A DNA stretch of 64,000 nt from Neobacillus sp. PS3-40 (GTDB lineage Bacteria > Bacillota > Bacilli > Bacillales > Cytobacillaceae), in NCBI RefSeq assembly GCF_030915485.1, contig NZ_CP133266.1:310001-374000 (forward strand), written 5' to 3'. A program made the position numbers and the translations under genes. The notes below the pieces were generated by a model. That model saw only the letters and a list, made by a program, of their open reading frames with translations. It had not been told where the DNA came from and ran no database searches. Positions 1 to 7,650 of the stretch are shown here, in pieces. The stretch's first letter is position 1, and every line of letters starts with the position of its first letter.

Positions 1-4
1 TATA

Positions 5-388
5 CTAGTCTCTATACCCAAATCCAATCACATGATGTGAATTTATGTCTGCAAAAACTCCAATACCACCTAATACTGCACTTCCTGTAGGAAAATCTAC
101 TAGATAAACTTCCTTTCCAATAAATGCTTTGTCCTTAATGTTTCCCATTCCCTCATGCAGTGTTAATTTTTGAACAGTTGCATCCTTCCAAGATCCTTCT
201 ATCTGTTCTTTTACTTTATCTTGGAGTTGGTTCCAAACCGCCTCTCTGACATCTAATGCCTCTAACTTATTACTTTTTGCTTCTTTCGCATTATGTTGTA
301 CTCTTCCGTTTGATGATTGCTGTTGGCAACCATTAAGTACAAAAGATAAAAGGATAACAGACAGAACAAGTAGAGTACACTTTTTCAC
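5..388 (-). CDS. Small lipoprotein, function unknown
   Basis: The 127-residue product begins with a lipoprotein signal peptide: a short basic N-terminus (MKKC), a hydrophobic stretch and a lipobox LNGC with the lipidated Cys near residue 21, so it should be anchored on the outer face of the membrane. The mature part is hydrophilic and ends in a Gly/Val-rich stretch around residues 95-125. I recognise no domain. A GGAGGTG-type ribosome site lies just upstream and the start appears to be GTG. Lipoprotein call confident, function unknown. Confidence 0.7.
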   Translation of the reverse strand: MKKCTLLVLSVILLSFVLNGCQQQSSNGRVQHNAKEAKSNKLEALDVREAVWNQLQDKVKEQIEGSWKDATVQKLTLHEGMGNIKDKAFIGKEVYLVDFPTGSAVLGGIGVFADINSHHVIGFGYRD

Positions 389-734
389 TCATTTTTCACC
401 TCCAACTATATTTTTCCTTTTCCAAACTTCGATCTTACTTATGAATCCTCCTCGGTTACTTAATTAAATCCTTTTTTCACAAAACTGACCGTTAGCCATC
501 CATGGTGCACAATATCAATGCAGCACCACAGAGAATGAAAAGTTAGGAAGCGTCAATACTGATACTGACCTTAATCCATGGAATTATTAATTAATGCTTT
601 CATCTTTTTTTTAACGATTGAGCAGGGCCTTGTCATTTTTCTATTCTTGAAGAAACTTATTTTCATGGTAGTATTGTAGAACGCACCCATTGTGAAAAAT
701 ATTGCTGATTATTCATAAACAATTGGAAATTTTT
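389..734. other. Intergenic stretch with a repeat fragment
   Basis: I see no gene here. Around 470-560 lies a fragment (CCGTTAGCCATCCATG followed by CACCACAGA) that recurs near 45,690-45,735, so it belongs to the dispersed repeats of this chromosome. Confidence 0.5.
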
Positions 735-944
735 TTAACTGTTTATTTTAGTAAAAATCACTACAATTAATAGAACTACGGAAGTTAATAGAAAAAGGAG
801 TGTTGCAAGAGAACTCATTATAGCAATCGAAGTCATTCCGTCCATTTCATCTGGTGCACTGAAATAATTTGCTATCTGCCAGGTGATTAGACAAAAAATA
901 AACAACATTATCGAAATAATAAAATATTTATATTTCTTTAACAA
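735..944 (-). CDS. Small two-helix membrane protein
   Basis: About 69 residues with two hydrophobic helices separated by an acidic loop (APDEMDGMTS), so an integral membrane protein with no recognised domain. An ATG exists 21 bases upstream, but the strong GGAGAGAGG ribosome site would then lie inside the reading frame. The TTG at 942-944, giving MLKKYKYF, is therefore the better start. Confidence 0.5.
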   Translation of the reverse strand: MLKKYKYFIISIMLFIFCLITWQIANYFSAPDEMDGMTSIAIMSSLATLLFLLTSVVLLIVVIFTKINS

Positions 945-1005
945 AATACCTCTCTCCTCCCGCATTTTATTACCTAAATTTTACCACAAACATACTAATT
1001 CTTCT

Positions 1006-1203
1006 TCAACAATCTTGACTGTTAGTAAAATAAAAAAGGATCGCCACCGGCAACCCTCCTGCTAGACTCTTGCTACCAGTTACTTTAAGAATTTCCCCTA
1101 GACCTTCTTTAATAAACGTATCAGCTATTACTAATCTAAAAAAAAAATTCAATTCTTTTATGTCATCAATTCTTGGTCTTCTTATCTCCACTTTAAGTAC
1201 CAC
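1006..1203 (-). pseudogene. GNAT acetyltransferase, N-terminal fragment
   Basis: From a GTG start behind an AGGAGG site the product begins VEIRRPRIDDIKELN and continues to IADTFIKEGLGE. This matches my memory of the opening of a Bacillus GNAT N-acetyltransferase family. The acetyl-CoA-binding core (RxxGxG/A motif and later strands) is absent: after about 35 residues the frame runs into unrelated sequence with dispersed-repeat character and stops. I read it as the front end of a GNAT gene whose remainder was deleted. Confidence 0.5.
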
Positions 1204-1327
1204 AAAATTCCTCCTCACTCTAGTTGGAGCCATATTTATTTACGGAATACGTTTGCGACATTGTTGTAGCAGCAAGTAAATTTAATGTACATGAGGAACC
1301 TATTCCTTGGTAGTTGAAAAAATATCA

Positions 1328-1843
1328 CTAATTATTAAATTTAATTAAATTACCTATATTGAACTTTTTTGTAATTATTTTTCCTTCTTTGGTTACCCAA
1401 GATACTATAACAATTTTAGATCTTAACGCTTTTCTTAATTCATCATTGCTTAATCCTTTTGAGTAATAAACAAATTCATTTTTATAAAGTGCAAATTTTT
1501 CCCCTTTGTTATCCTGTTCACCTGCTGTACCATTTAAAACCCGCACTTTATCAATTGTATTAATAACCTTTACTAATTCTTCTGAACTTGGGATAACAAT
1601 TTTTCGAGAAGTTACTTCATTTGATTGCTTGATATCTAAATTAAATGTAAATTTTCTAAAGTCCTCAATGGTAGGGCTATCAAAAGCTTTAGCATTAATT
1701 TCATTGAATTCATTTTTACTTACCTTTGAAATTTTTGCTTCAATAGTTAATTTTGTTTCCTGATTTTTACTGCAAGCAACAATTGGTAAAAGCATTAATG
1801 CAAAAAAAAGAATAAGGATATATCGTAGTAAGTATTTTCTCAT
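1328..1843 (-). CDS. Lipoprotein, function unknown
   Basis: About 171 residues starting MRKYLLRYIL; this internal ATG follows a GGGGTGAAAT ribosome site, whereas the upstream ATG has none. The signal peptide ends in a lipobox PIVAC. The mature part alternates charged strands and reads like a small beta-rich extracytoplasmic domain (ITKKFNIGNL near the end). No family recognised. An AT-rich gap separates it from its neighbours, so it is probably monocistronic. Confidence 0.65.
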   Translation of the reverse strand: MRKYLLRYILILFFALMLLPIVACSKNQETKLTIEAKISKVSKNEFNEINAKAFDSPTIEDFRKFTFNLDIKQSNEVTSRKIVIPSSEELVKVINTIDKVRVLNGTAGEQDNKGEKFALYKNEFVYYSKGLSNDELRKALRSKIVIVSWVTKEGKIITKKFNIGNLIKFNN

Positions 1844-1977
1844 TTTAAATTTCACCCCTAAATTCAATAATGATCATAATTCTATAAAACAATTATATTC
1901 CAAATTTTAGAGTAAAAGTGATGATAGTATTCCTACATTCTGGACATTTCCTTTTCCTTGTTACTTCTTATTGAAAT

Positions 1978-2163
1978 TTAAAATTGAAGTATGGCATAAC
2001 CATTTAACGTAAACGTCAAAGTTAAAGATAGTTCCATGTATAAATTAACCTTGCCATTAGTCGAAAAAGAAAAAGTCACCAAATTGGCTGCCGGATCTTC
2101 AACTCTTGCACCGACTTGAACAAGTTCGATTCTAAATATGGTGCTACCAATTAAAGGTAACAC
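1978..2163 (-). CDS. Short beta-rich protein, doubtful
   Basis: A 61-residue frame beginning at a GTG only ten bases after the stop of the upstream secreted protein. Its composition (VEDPAANLVTFSFSTNG, then alternating hydrophobics) resembles real coding sequence, but the Shine-Dalgarno-like GGAAAAAGG directly abuts the start. It may be a coupled small gene or the remnant of a longer one. Confidence 0.3.
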   Translation of the reverse strand: MLPLIGSTIFRIELVQVGARVEDPAANLVTFSFSTNGKVNLYMELSLTLTFTLNGYAILQF

Positions 2164-2172
2164 CTTTTTCCG

Positions 2173-2601
2173 TTACTTATGTTCATAATCTATTACTTCT
2201 ACTTTAAAACCATGACTACATCCAATTTTAGGGCTGTCACAGGATGGTGAAACTCTAATTTTAACTAAGTCTTCTGCATATTCCAATGGAATTTTACTAT
2301 TGTCAGGAACTCTTAGCCTTACGGAAATATCATAAGAATGATTGTTGTTATAAACAATACCAACAATTCTATGTGACTCCCAGCCAAAAGTGGCAGAATC
2401 TTTACCTGGATATTCTTTCATCACTCGTTTATCAATAGATGGAAAAATAATATCTCTAATAATATCCTCTGGTGTGACGTACCAGTCTTCTGCAAATGGT
2501 TTAATTTCCTTTGGCTCTGGAGGTTTAGCATTAGCTATGTTTCCTATGACAAACATTAATGAAATAGTGATCAGGACAATCATCTTCTTCGTGATGCTCA
2601 C
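2173..2601 (-). CDS. Secreted protein, DUF3888-like
   Basis: About 142 residues with an N-terminal signal peptide ending near NIANA, so probably exported. The mature part (TPEDIIRDIIFPSIDKRV, later GIVYNNNHSYDISVRLRVP and a His-terminated FKVEVIDYEHK) resembles the small Bacillus DUF3888 family in layout, but the match is from memory and not tight. Starts at TTG or, better spaced from AAAAAGG, the GTG six bases further in. Confidence 0.5.
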   Translation of the reverse strand: MSITKKMIVLITISLMFVIGNIANAKPPEPKEIKPFAEDWYVTPEDIIRDIIFPSIDKRVMKEYPGKDSATFGWESHRIVGIVYNNNHSYDISVRLRVPDNSKIPLEYAEDLVKIRVSPSCDSPKIGCSHGFKVEVIDYEHK

Positions 2602-2790
2602 TCCCAAACCTTTTTATAGTTAGATTTCGCATCTTCAAATAATATTATCCTCAACAACTAATAACCCGAATCTTTAACCGAGTTGTTTAGCAATTTCGAA
2701 TAAGACAAAAGTTGGTGAAACAAGAAAAGCTGCCCTAATGACAGCTTCAATCTTAAACCCTTGCACTCGTTTCTTGAATAAGAATACTCA

Positions 2791-3606
2791 TTAAATCCAT
2801 TTGGCAAACCAAGCTACATAATATGCAGCTGGAATAAACAATAGTTGAGCAAGAATTGTACCTACTAATTTCGAACTAATCATCGTCAAAGAGTAACTCT
2901 TTAAGTAAATATAATCACTTTGTTTTTTCATTACTCTATCAGCTAATATGGAAGCTTTAGGATCAATAAACAATGTTAATAAAATAGTTGCTATACCATT
3001 TATTATCCCAGATGACATCAAGGCAGCCTGAGCATAATCTTTTGGAACTAACATTGATGCATACATAGAAGCAAGCACCCCAATAGTAAATACAGCAGAA
3101 ATGATGACATTAATAACAAAGAGACGTTTGGGAACGTTTTTTAAGGTAATTCCTTTTAGGTATGTAAATCTTGGAAGTCTAAAACACATAAAAACCTTTT
3201 TAACGCTATTTCGATTAAATTGATTAATAAATAGTGCTATTACAGAACCACGTTGATTTGATAATTGGACAATGGCTCTTGAAAAAATATTGATGAATGT
3301 GGGAAAAAGAAGTATTCCAAACAATGCCCCAATAGATGTTACGCCAATTAAAATTCTATACTGTTCCTCTATATAATTTAATTTGTTTAATTTCGGAGCC
3401 TCTGCAATAAGTTTTGCTGTTAGAGGTTGTTGTATCATTGTAGAAAACCTCGAAACAATCACTAATGTACTAAACAAAGATAAGGCAGTTGCAATTAATT
3501 TCACCCTTGCACCTGAAATTCTAGTAGAATAAGCTAAAGTCTCAATCATTGTTATTATCAATAAAAATAAAGCTATAATAATTACTTTACCTGTAATTAG
3601 TTCCAT
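2791..3606 (-). CDS. amj: Lipid II flippase Amj
   Basis: A 271-residue polytopic membrane protein with about six to seven helices. It carries the arrangement I associate with Amj (B. subtilis YdaH): an early METLAYSTRISG-type segment, a cytoplasmic PRFTYLKGITL stretch, and a late IDPKASILADRVM region. Amj moves undecaprenyl-linked peptidoglycan precursor (lipid II) across the membrane and can replace MurJ; in B. subtilis it is induced by envelope stress. ATG follows TAAGGAGC at good spacing, and length equals the family norm. It stands alone. Confidence 0.8.
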   Translation of the reverse strand: MELITGKVIIIALFLLIITMIETLAYSTRISGARVKLIATALSLFSTLVIVSRFSTMIQQPLTAKLIAEAPKLNKLNYIEEQYRILIGVTSIGALFGILLFPTFINIFSRAIVQLSNQRGSVIALFINQFNRNSVKKVFMCFRLPRFTYLKGITLKNVPKRLFVINVIISAVFTIGVLASMYASMLVPKDYAQAALMSSGIINGIATILLTLFIDPKASILADRVMKKQSDYIYLKSYSLTMISSKLVGTILAQLLFIPAAYYVAWFAKWI

Positions 3607-3782
3607 AAAAAGCTCCTTAGAAAATTCTTTATAGCTGAATTATAACCTAAATTTTATGATTTGAAATTATTCAGAAGAAACACCTACCATAATAGTTCCA
3701 TTTCTTCTTCAACTCTTGCATCCTATAGTTGAACAAGAGATACTAATTTCTAAGATCTAACCAATCATTTTTTTCTAATTTA

Positions 3783-4046
3783 TTAACTTATATTTAAAAA
3801 TTTATAAAGAGTTAGGGCAATTATTAAAAGACCAAATCCAAATATGATACCCCCTGCTACTAAGAAGTTATTTATATTGCTTTTTACTATAATGTGGTAA
3901 TATCTAGTATCCGCTCCACCTTGACTAACCAACCAAGATTCCGCTAATGATGTTCCAAAATTGACGCTAAAAAAAATCATTACAAGTCCACCTAATCCAC
4001 ATAAAAAACCAACAATGCTAAAATTGATTAGATTTTCTTTTGTCAT
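3783..4046 (-). CDS. Small membrane protein
   Basis: About 87 residues starting MTKENLINF, chosen because GAGGGGGC lies just upstream; the longer frame begins before this site. Two hydrophobic helices (GFLCGLGGLVMIFF and a C-terminal FGLLIIALTLY) flank a polar loop. No family recognised. Confidence 0.55.
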   Translation of the reverse strand: MTKENLINFSIVGFLCGLGGLVMIFFSVNFGTSLAESWLVSQGGADTRYYHIIVKSNINNFLVAGGIIFGFGLLIIALTLYKFLNIS

Positions 4047-4180
4047 TACACAGCCCCCTCTACATCCTAATATTAACATATTATTCCATAAAATATTAAG
4101 GAAACCTTATTGAATTAACCCGAAACAAGAAAAGGGCTGCCGTAGCAAACCCTCTTCTTATGCTCTCACACCCGTAAAGT

Positions 4181-4260
4181 TGCGGGGTTCGCCTAATCAA
4201 TTAGAAACCAAAAGGTTTTTGTACTTAGGAATCTCGTAACTTCAGTAATGAGAGGTTCAA
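4181..4260 (+). mobile_element. Solo right end of the tnpB-type IS element (relic)
   Basis: These 80 bases match the right end of the complete tnpB element (61,485-61,564) with four differences by my count. They include the tail coding GFA-stop, the subterminal imperfect hairpin (CTCG...TTCA...GAG) and the terminal TCAA. No left end or tnpB body precedes it; the preceding 50 bases are diverged. It is a footprint of an IS200/IS605-type insertion whose remainder was lost, and it retains most of what would be the omega-RNA scaffold. Confidence 0.85.
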
Positions 4261-5111
4261 TGAAAAGAACTCTCCACTATAAAATCTGGACGTTTTTTTA
4301 GGTATTCTATCTTTCTTGCTTGGTACATATTATCCTTGAATTGATAGGTAATAAGAATTCCACCTACTGTTGATGGAGTAAGTTGGCCGCTCATATAAAC
4401 CACTAGTTTGTTTTTATATACAGAAAAATCAATCGTCTCATGTTTTAAGCATTTATAAAAAGGAGCATTTGTTTTTTTCTTACCAATCGTTATCTCAACT
4501 TGGTCATTCGATACCTTTTTTGTTTTTACATTCTTATTGATGATTGCCTCTGGATTATCAATTAACATTTCCTCATAAAATTCTTGACCATTTATTTTCG
4601 TTTTCTGTAGTACATGTGCTTCAGTAATCGTTATTCCTGTACCATGTCCAGTTGTTAAAATGATGACTAACTCTTCTTTTCCCTCCTGGTTAATATCTTC
4701 GAAAAATAACCTCGGACCAAATGCAGGAGTATCAGAATTTCTCCAGTAAGGGAACCATCTGGTTTCTCCATCCATCTCCAATCTAAATTTTTCTAAATTC
4801 CCTTCTCTTTTTGTTGCATAAAGAGTAGCCTTTGCTTTCTTTAGCGTGGCAACAACTTCCGATTGAGGTTCTCCTTTATTTGAAATATGAACCGTCTTCT
4901 TTTCCTCATCGTATTCGACATTCAGTTTAAGTTCACTACTTATCGCATCAATAGAAACGAAGGGAAGTCCTTCTATGATCCGTACAATGGGAGGAGCGCC
5001 ATAAATGGGATGCCCATTCACAAACACCTTTAAAGGAGTCGTAGCGGATGCAACAGGAACAATGGTAATTAATAACAAAAAAAATACGGTTAAAAACCAT
5101 TTTCTTTTCAT
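4257..5111 (-). CDS. Secreted protein with copper-amine-oxidase-type stalk domain
   Basis: The 284-residue product has a signal peptide (MKRKWFLTVFFLLL... ending near ASA) followed by a stalk domain of the copper amine oxidase N-terminal type: LKVFVNGHPI, LPFVSIDAISSEL and EYDEEKKTVHIS. The second half contains FEDINQEGKEELVII, a VCBS/FG-GAP-like calcium-loop strand, followed by beta-rich sequence. It probably acts at the cell surface; ligand unknown. The last codons and the TGA come from the tip of the IS relic, so the native C-terminus may have been altered by that insertion. Confidence 0.65.
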   Translation of the reverse strand: MKRKWFLTVFFLLLITIVPVASATTPLKVFVNGHPIYGAPPIVRIIEGLPFVSIDAISSELKLNVEYDEEKKTVHISNKGEPQSEVVATLKKAKATLYATKREGNLEKFRLEMDGETRWFPYWRNSDTPAFGPRLFFEDINQEGKEELVIILTTGHGTGITITEAHVLQKTKINGQEFYEEMLIDNPEAIINKNVKTKKVSNDQVEITIGKKKTNAPFYKCLKHETIDFSVYKNKLVVYMSGQLTPSTVGGILITYQFKDNMYQARKIEYLKKRPDFIVESSFH

Positions 5112-5402
5112 TCAATCAACTGCCTTTTGGGTATATATTTATTTTGTTTATTTTCCCCAAGCTAACCCTTTACTAGCAAAAAATAATTAACATGACTGTT
5201 ACTTGTTTAAGGATAAACGATCCATCGTTATTGAAGGATCGTACCCGTTTGTTTAAGTACAATTTTTCACGAATTTCATTCATATTCAACCTAAAAAATA
5301 AGCAAGGAAATATTTACATATTTTAACATATATGCTAAAATATTATTGAGTAAAAAGTTTTTTAGTAAAATATACTTTACCTAATAAAGGAGGTTAGGAA
5401 AT

Positions 5403-5933
5403 ATGAGTCTTTTGGATATTTATTTGCAAAAAAACAGCAAGAAACGCTACGATGTTTTTAAAGAAACTGGAATTAGTCAACAAATGCTGTCAAGTGTAAA
5501 CAAAAAGAATGTTAGCAGTTATTCAGTTAAAACCATTCAAGCAATCGCGAAAACAGTTAAAAAAAGTGGCGGAACTGTCTTAGATGAACTACTTCAGTTG
5601 GAGAACGAAAATGCATACTTTGAGGTTTTTAATTCTGAAGATTTGCTGTTTGCCTTTAAAAATAAGGAGTCATCTATTTTAATTAAGGGAGAATACAAAA
5701 ACCAGCTAGAGGAATTGGCTAAATCACAGCTTTCGGAATCAGAAACACTAGGATTCGAATTAGGTTCTGCCGGAACTTTAACTATATTAGCAGAAGTAAT
5801 TTATCAATTACTTAATTTGTTTAGTAGCAAAGATGAAGAACAAAGGATTATTGAAAGTCAAATTCGTAAATACAAATATAAAAAAATAAATGATAATGAG
5901 TTTCTTTTGTATTTACGACAATTAGATTATTAA
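5403..5933 (+). CDS. HTH-domain protein of unknown role
   Basis: 176 residues behind a strong AAAGGAGG site. Residues 10-50 (KRYDVFKETGISQQMLSSVNK through VKTIQAIAKTVK) look like a lambda-repressor/XRE-type helix-turn-helix. The remainder is charged, with a hydrophobic helix near residues 120-140 (GTLTILAEVIYQLLNLF) and a basic C-terminus. The leader at 5,340-5,385 is AT-rich with an imperfect palindrome (GTAAAATATACTTTAC) that could be an operator. Could be a stand-alone regulator or an antitoxin without a visible partner. Confidence 0.55.
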   Translation: MSLLDIYLQKNSKKRYDVFKETGISQQMLSSVNKKNVSSYSVKTIQAIAKTVKKSGGTVLDELLQLENENAYFEVFNSEDLLFAFKNKESSILIKGEYKNQLEELAKSQLSESETLGFELGSAGTLTILAEVIYQLLNLFSSKDEEQRIIESQIRKYKYKKINDNEFLLYLRQLDY

Positions 5934-5955
5934 TGATGTTAATGATTATTAATAG

Positions 5956-5984
5956 ACAAGGAGCTACATCCCGCAGCTCCTTGT
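5956..5984 (+). terminator. Hairpin downstream of the HTH gene
   Basis: Ten-base perfect arms (ACAAGGAGCT / AGCTCCTTGT) with a nine-base loop, directly after the HTH gene. The T-run is weak. The hairpin continues into dispersed-repeat sequence, so it may be part of that element and not a dedicated terminator. Confidence 0.5.
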
Positions 5985-6079
5985 TCAACTCTAACCCCTG
6001 TAACTTCATGAAGCAAAAAAGCAATTTTATCTATTCCGAGGGGAGATTAAAATAAGAAGACTCTTATTTGAGGATGGTC

Positions 6080-6520
6080 TTACGTATAGTTAAAAATTCC
6101 CTTCCCAGTCTCTATATTTATCGGTAAGGATGAATGTTCGTGTATAATGGTCCAAAGTTCATTTTCTTTTTTTAAACAGAAGGTGAATCTATTAGTCGTC
6201 TGACGAAGTTTCTCATCCGATTGGTTGTAAGCTGAGAACTTAACGGAACAATGAACAATAGCGATATTCAAAGTTTCCTCCATTACTAAATCAGTAAAAT
6301 CTACTTTGAGTAAAACACCTTCCTCTGATAAACCATTAAACCATTCTTTAACCATTTGCCGCCATTGGGTAATACCTATGCACTCCCAGTTATCCCAACA
6401 ATCAAAAATATGAATTTCAGAATGGTATGAAGATAAAAATCTCTCAACATCTTTCTCGTAAATTGCAGATTTGTAATTATCCAAAATGTCCTGAACATTG
6501 ATAAACCGAGCGTTCAACAT
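6080..6520 (-). CDS. SnoaL/NTF2-like protein
   Basis: 146 residues with the cone-shaped NTF2-like layout: an N-terminal helix (VQDILDNYKSAIYEKDVERFLSS), the HSEIHIFDCWDNWECIG strand with a conserved Asp/Trp cluster, and C-terminal strands (FCLKKENELWTIIHEHSSLP). Such proteins (SnoaL, DUF4440) are small ligand-binding or isomerase-like domains; the substrate cannot be told. Good AAGGAG site. Monocistronic. Confidence 0.65.
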   Translation of the reverse strand: MLNARFINVQDILDNYKSAIYEKDVERFLSSYHSEIHIFDCWDNWECIGITQWRQMVKEWFNGLSEEGVLLKVDFTDLVMEETLNIAIVHCSVKFSAYNQSDEKLRQTTNRFTFCLKKENELWTIIHEHSSLPINIETGKGIFNYT

Positions 6521-6640
6521 TATTTCGTCTCCTTACTTGTTTAATTTTATTATTATAAATTTTGTAACCATTATTTTTTCCTTCTTAAACTAACCTTTCC
6601 TTTAGTGGAACAAGAGAAATATATTAGTAGGTGCTTGATA

Positions 6641-6772
6641 TTAACCAAATAGAGAAATACCCGTTTTATACCCTGCTTCAATGGATTCAATTAATAGATA
6701 AACAAGCAAAATTAAAGTCACAATCCTTGATGTGTTTGGGTAACGGTTAAACAATAATTTTATTAACTCCAT
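6641..6772 (-). CDS. 43-residue membrane peptide
   Basis: A short frame starting MELIKLLFNRYPNTSR, followed by one hydrophobic helix (IVTLILLVYLLIESI) and ending KTGISLFG. It has an excellent AGGAGAG site that lies in the last codons of the upstream gene, and its ATG follows that gene's stop after one base, so the two are probably translationally coupled. Function unknown. Confidence 0.5.
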   Translation of the reverse strand: MELIKLLFNRYPNTSRIVTLILLVYLLIESIEAGYKTGISLFG

Positions 6773-6773
6773 C

Positions 6774-6956
6774 TTACACTCTCCTTTTTTGCCTTTGTCT
6801 GTAACATGATACATTTGATCTACTCAATAAAATTTCGTCAGAATCATCTGAATTCCTTTTATACAACTCCTCATTTACGGATATATTTTTGAATACCTGA
6901 GGATAACGACACATAGCATATGTGGTAATAAGCCCCACTAAAGAGATACCTGCCAT
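6774..6956 (-). CDS. 60-residue protein with N-terminal hydrophobic segment
   Basis: Starts MAGISLVGLITTYAMCRYP, followed by a charged tail ending RQRQKRRV. The ribosome site is weak (AGGTCAATACCGCA). Its tight spacing with the next small gene, whose ribosome site it contains, argues that it is translated. No family recognised. Confidence 0.35.
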   Translation of the reverse strand: MAGISLVGLITTYAMCRYPQVFKNISVNEELYKRNSDDSDEILLSRSNVSCYRQRQKRRV

Positions 6957-7129
6957 TGCGGTATTGACCTATTCTTAGGTAGATAAACTCTAATCAGCCT
7001 ATCTTGTTTGAAGGAAGTCATATATATAGGAAATATTTCTAACAAGATAATCCCTCCTTTACTATCACTTCTTAAACACACCAAATATACCTTCTCCAAA
7101 ATGGTAAAGTATTACTGCCATTTTTAAAA

Positions 7130-7279
7130 TCATTTACTGACCTTCCTACAGAACAAAAACCATCTTCTTTGCTTCACTAAACTAGCCACATCAAAATTCA
7201 ACTGATTATGTATTTGTTTCACCACATATTTCCCCATATGTATCCCTGCAAATAATGCACACTTAATTTTTGAATTCAT
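7130..7279 (-). CDS. 49-residue basic peptide
   Basis: Translates as MNSKIKCALFAGIHMGKYVV..., ending KQRRWFLFCRKVSK, with a net basic C-terminal half. It starts 15 bases downstream of the preceding small gene with an AGGA ribosome site at long spacing. It looks like the continuation of the same transcript. Function unknown. Confidence 0.35.
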   Translation of the reverse strand: MNSKIKCALFAGIHMGKYVVKQIHNQLNFDVASLVKQRRWFLFCRKVSK

Positions 7280-7293
7280 TTTATAAAAAAGTC

Positions 7294-7428
7294 CTATAGA
7301 AAATCTAAAAGGTCACCTAACCATTTTAATGAAGGTAGAGGTTTCTTTTTTTCTATGAATTCTGGATGGTGGTGAGCTGGAACATTGGAAATCTCATCGT
7401 TCTTTTCGTTTTTTTCCATCTCTATCAT
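7294..7428 (-). CDS. 44-residue His/Lys-rich small protein
   Basis: MIEMEKNEKNDEISN, a short His triplet (AHHHPEF), then a Lys/Pro stretch (EKKKPLPSL) and a hydrophobic tail KWLGDLLDFL. An AGGATGG site precedes the ATG. It sits 18 bases after the preceding membrane protein gene, consistent with an operon of small genes. Unknown function. Confidence 0.4.
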   Translation of the reverse strand: MIEMEKNEKNDEISNVPAHHHPEFIEKKKPLPSLKWLGDLLDFL

Positions 7429-7446
7429 TTTGACCATCCTCTCTTT

Positions 7447-7650
7447 TTACTGCATTTTATTTTCATCATAAATCCAAGTATAATAAACTATCAAAAATAT
7501 AATCAGGGTTAAGAATGCAAAATTATATCCTATTTTTGGATAAGAAAATATATAATACAAACATATTAGAAATGCGGGTGGCATTGGGAACCAATACTGC
7601 TTATTTTTAATTGTTTCAAAATAATTTTGTACTATTTTACTCCACACCAT
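7447..7650 (-). CDS. Small membrane protein overlapping the upstream gene
   Basis: About 67 residues from MVWSKIVQNYF; the start lies within the last codons of the upstream 304-residue gene (ATGGTGTGGAGTAA), implying translational coupling. Two hydrophobic helices (MPPAFLICLYYIF and FAFLTLIIFLIVYYTWIY). A longer frame to 7,689 is possible but has no ribosome site that I can see. Confidence 0.5.
   Translation of the reverse strand: MVWSKIVQNYFETIKNKQYWFPMPPAFLICLYYIFSYPKIGYNFAFLTLIIFLIVYYTWIYDENKMQ

Noticed and set aside
1506-1763. 85-codon plus-strand frame opposite the lipoprotein gene
   Set aside because: Antisense shadow of a gene with a clear signal peptide and lipobox.
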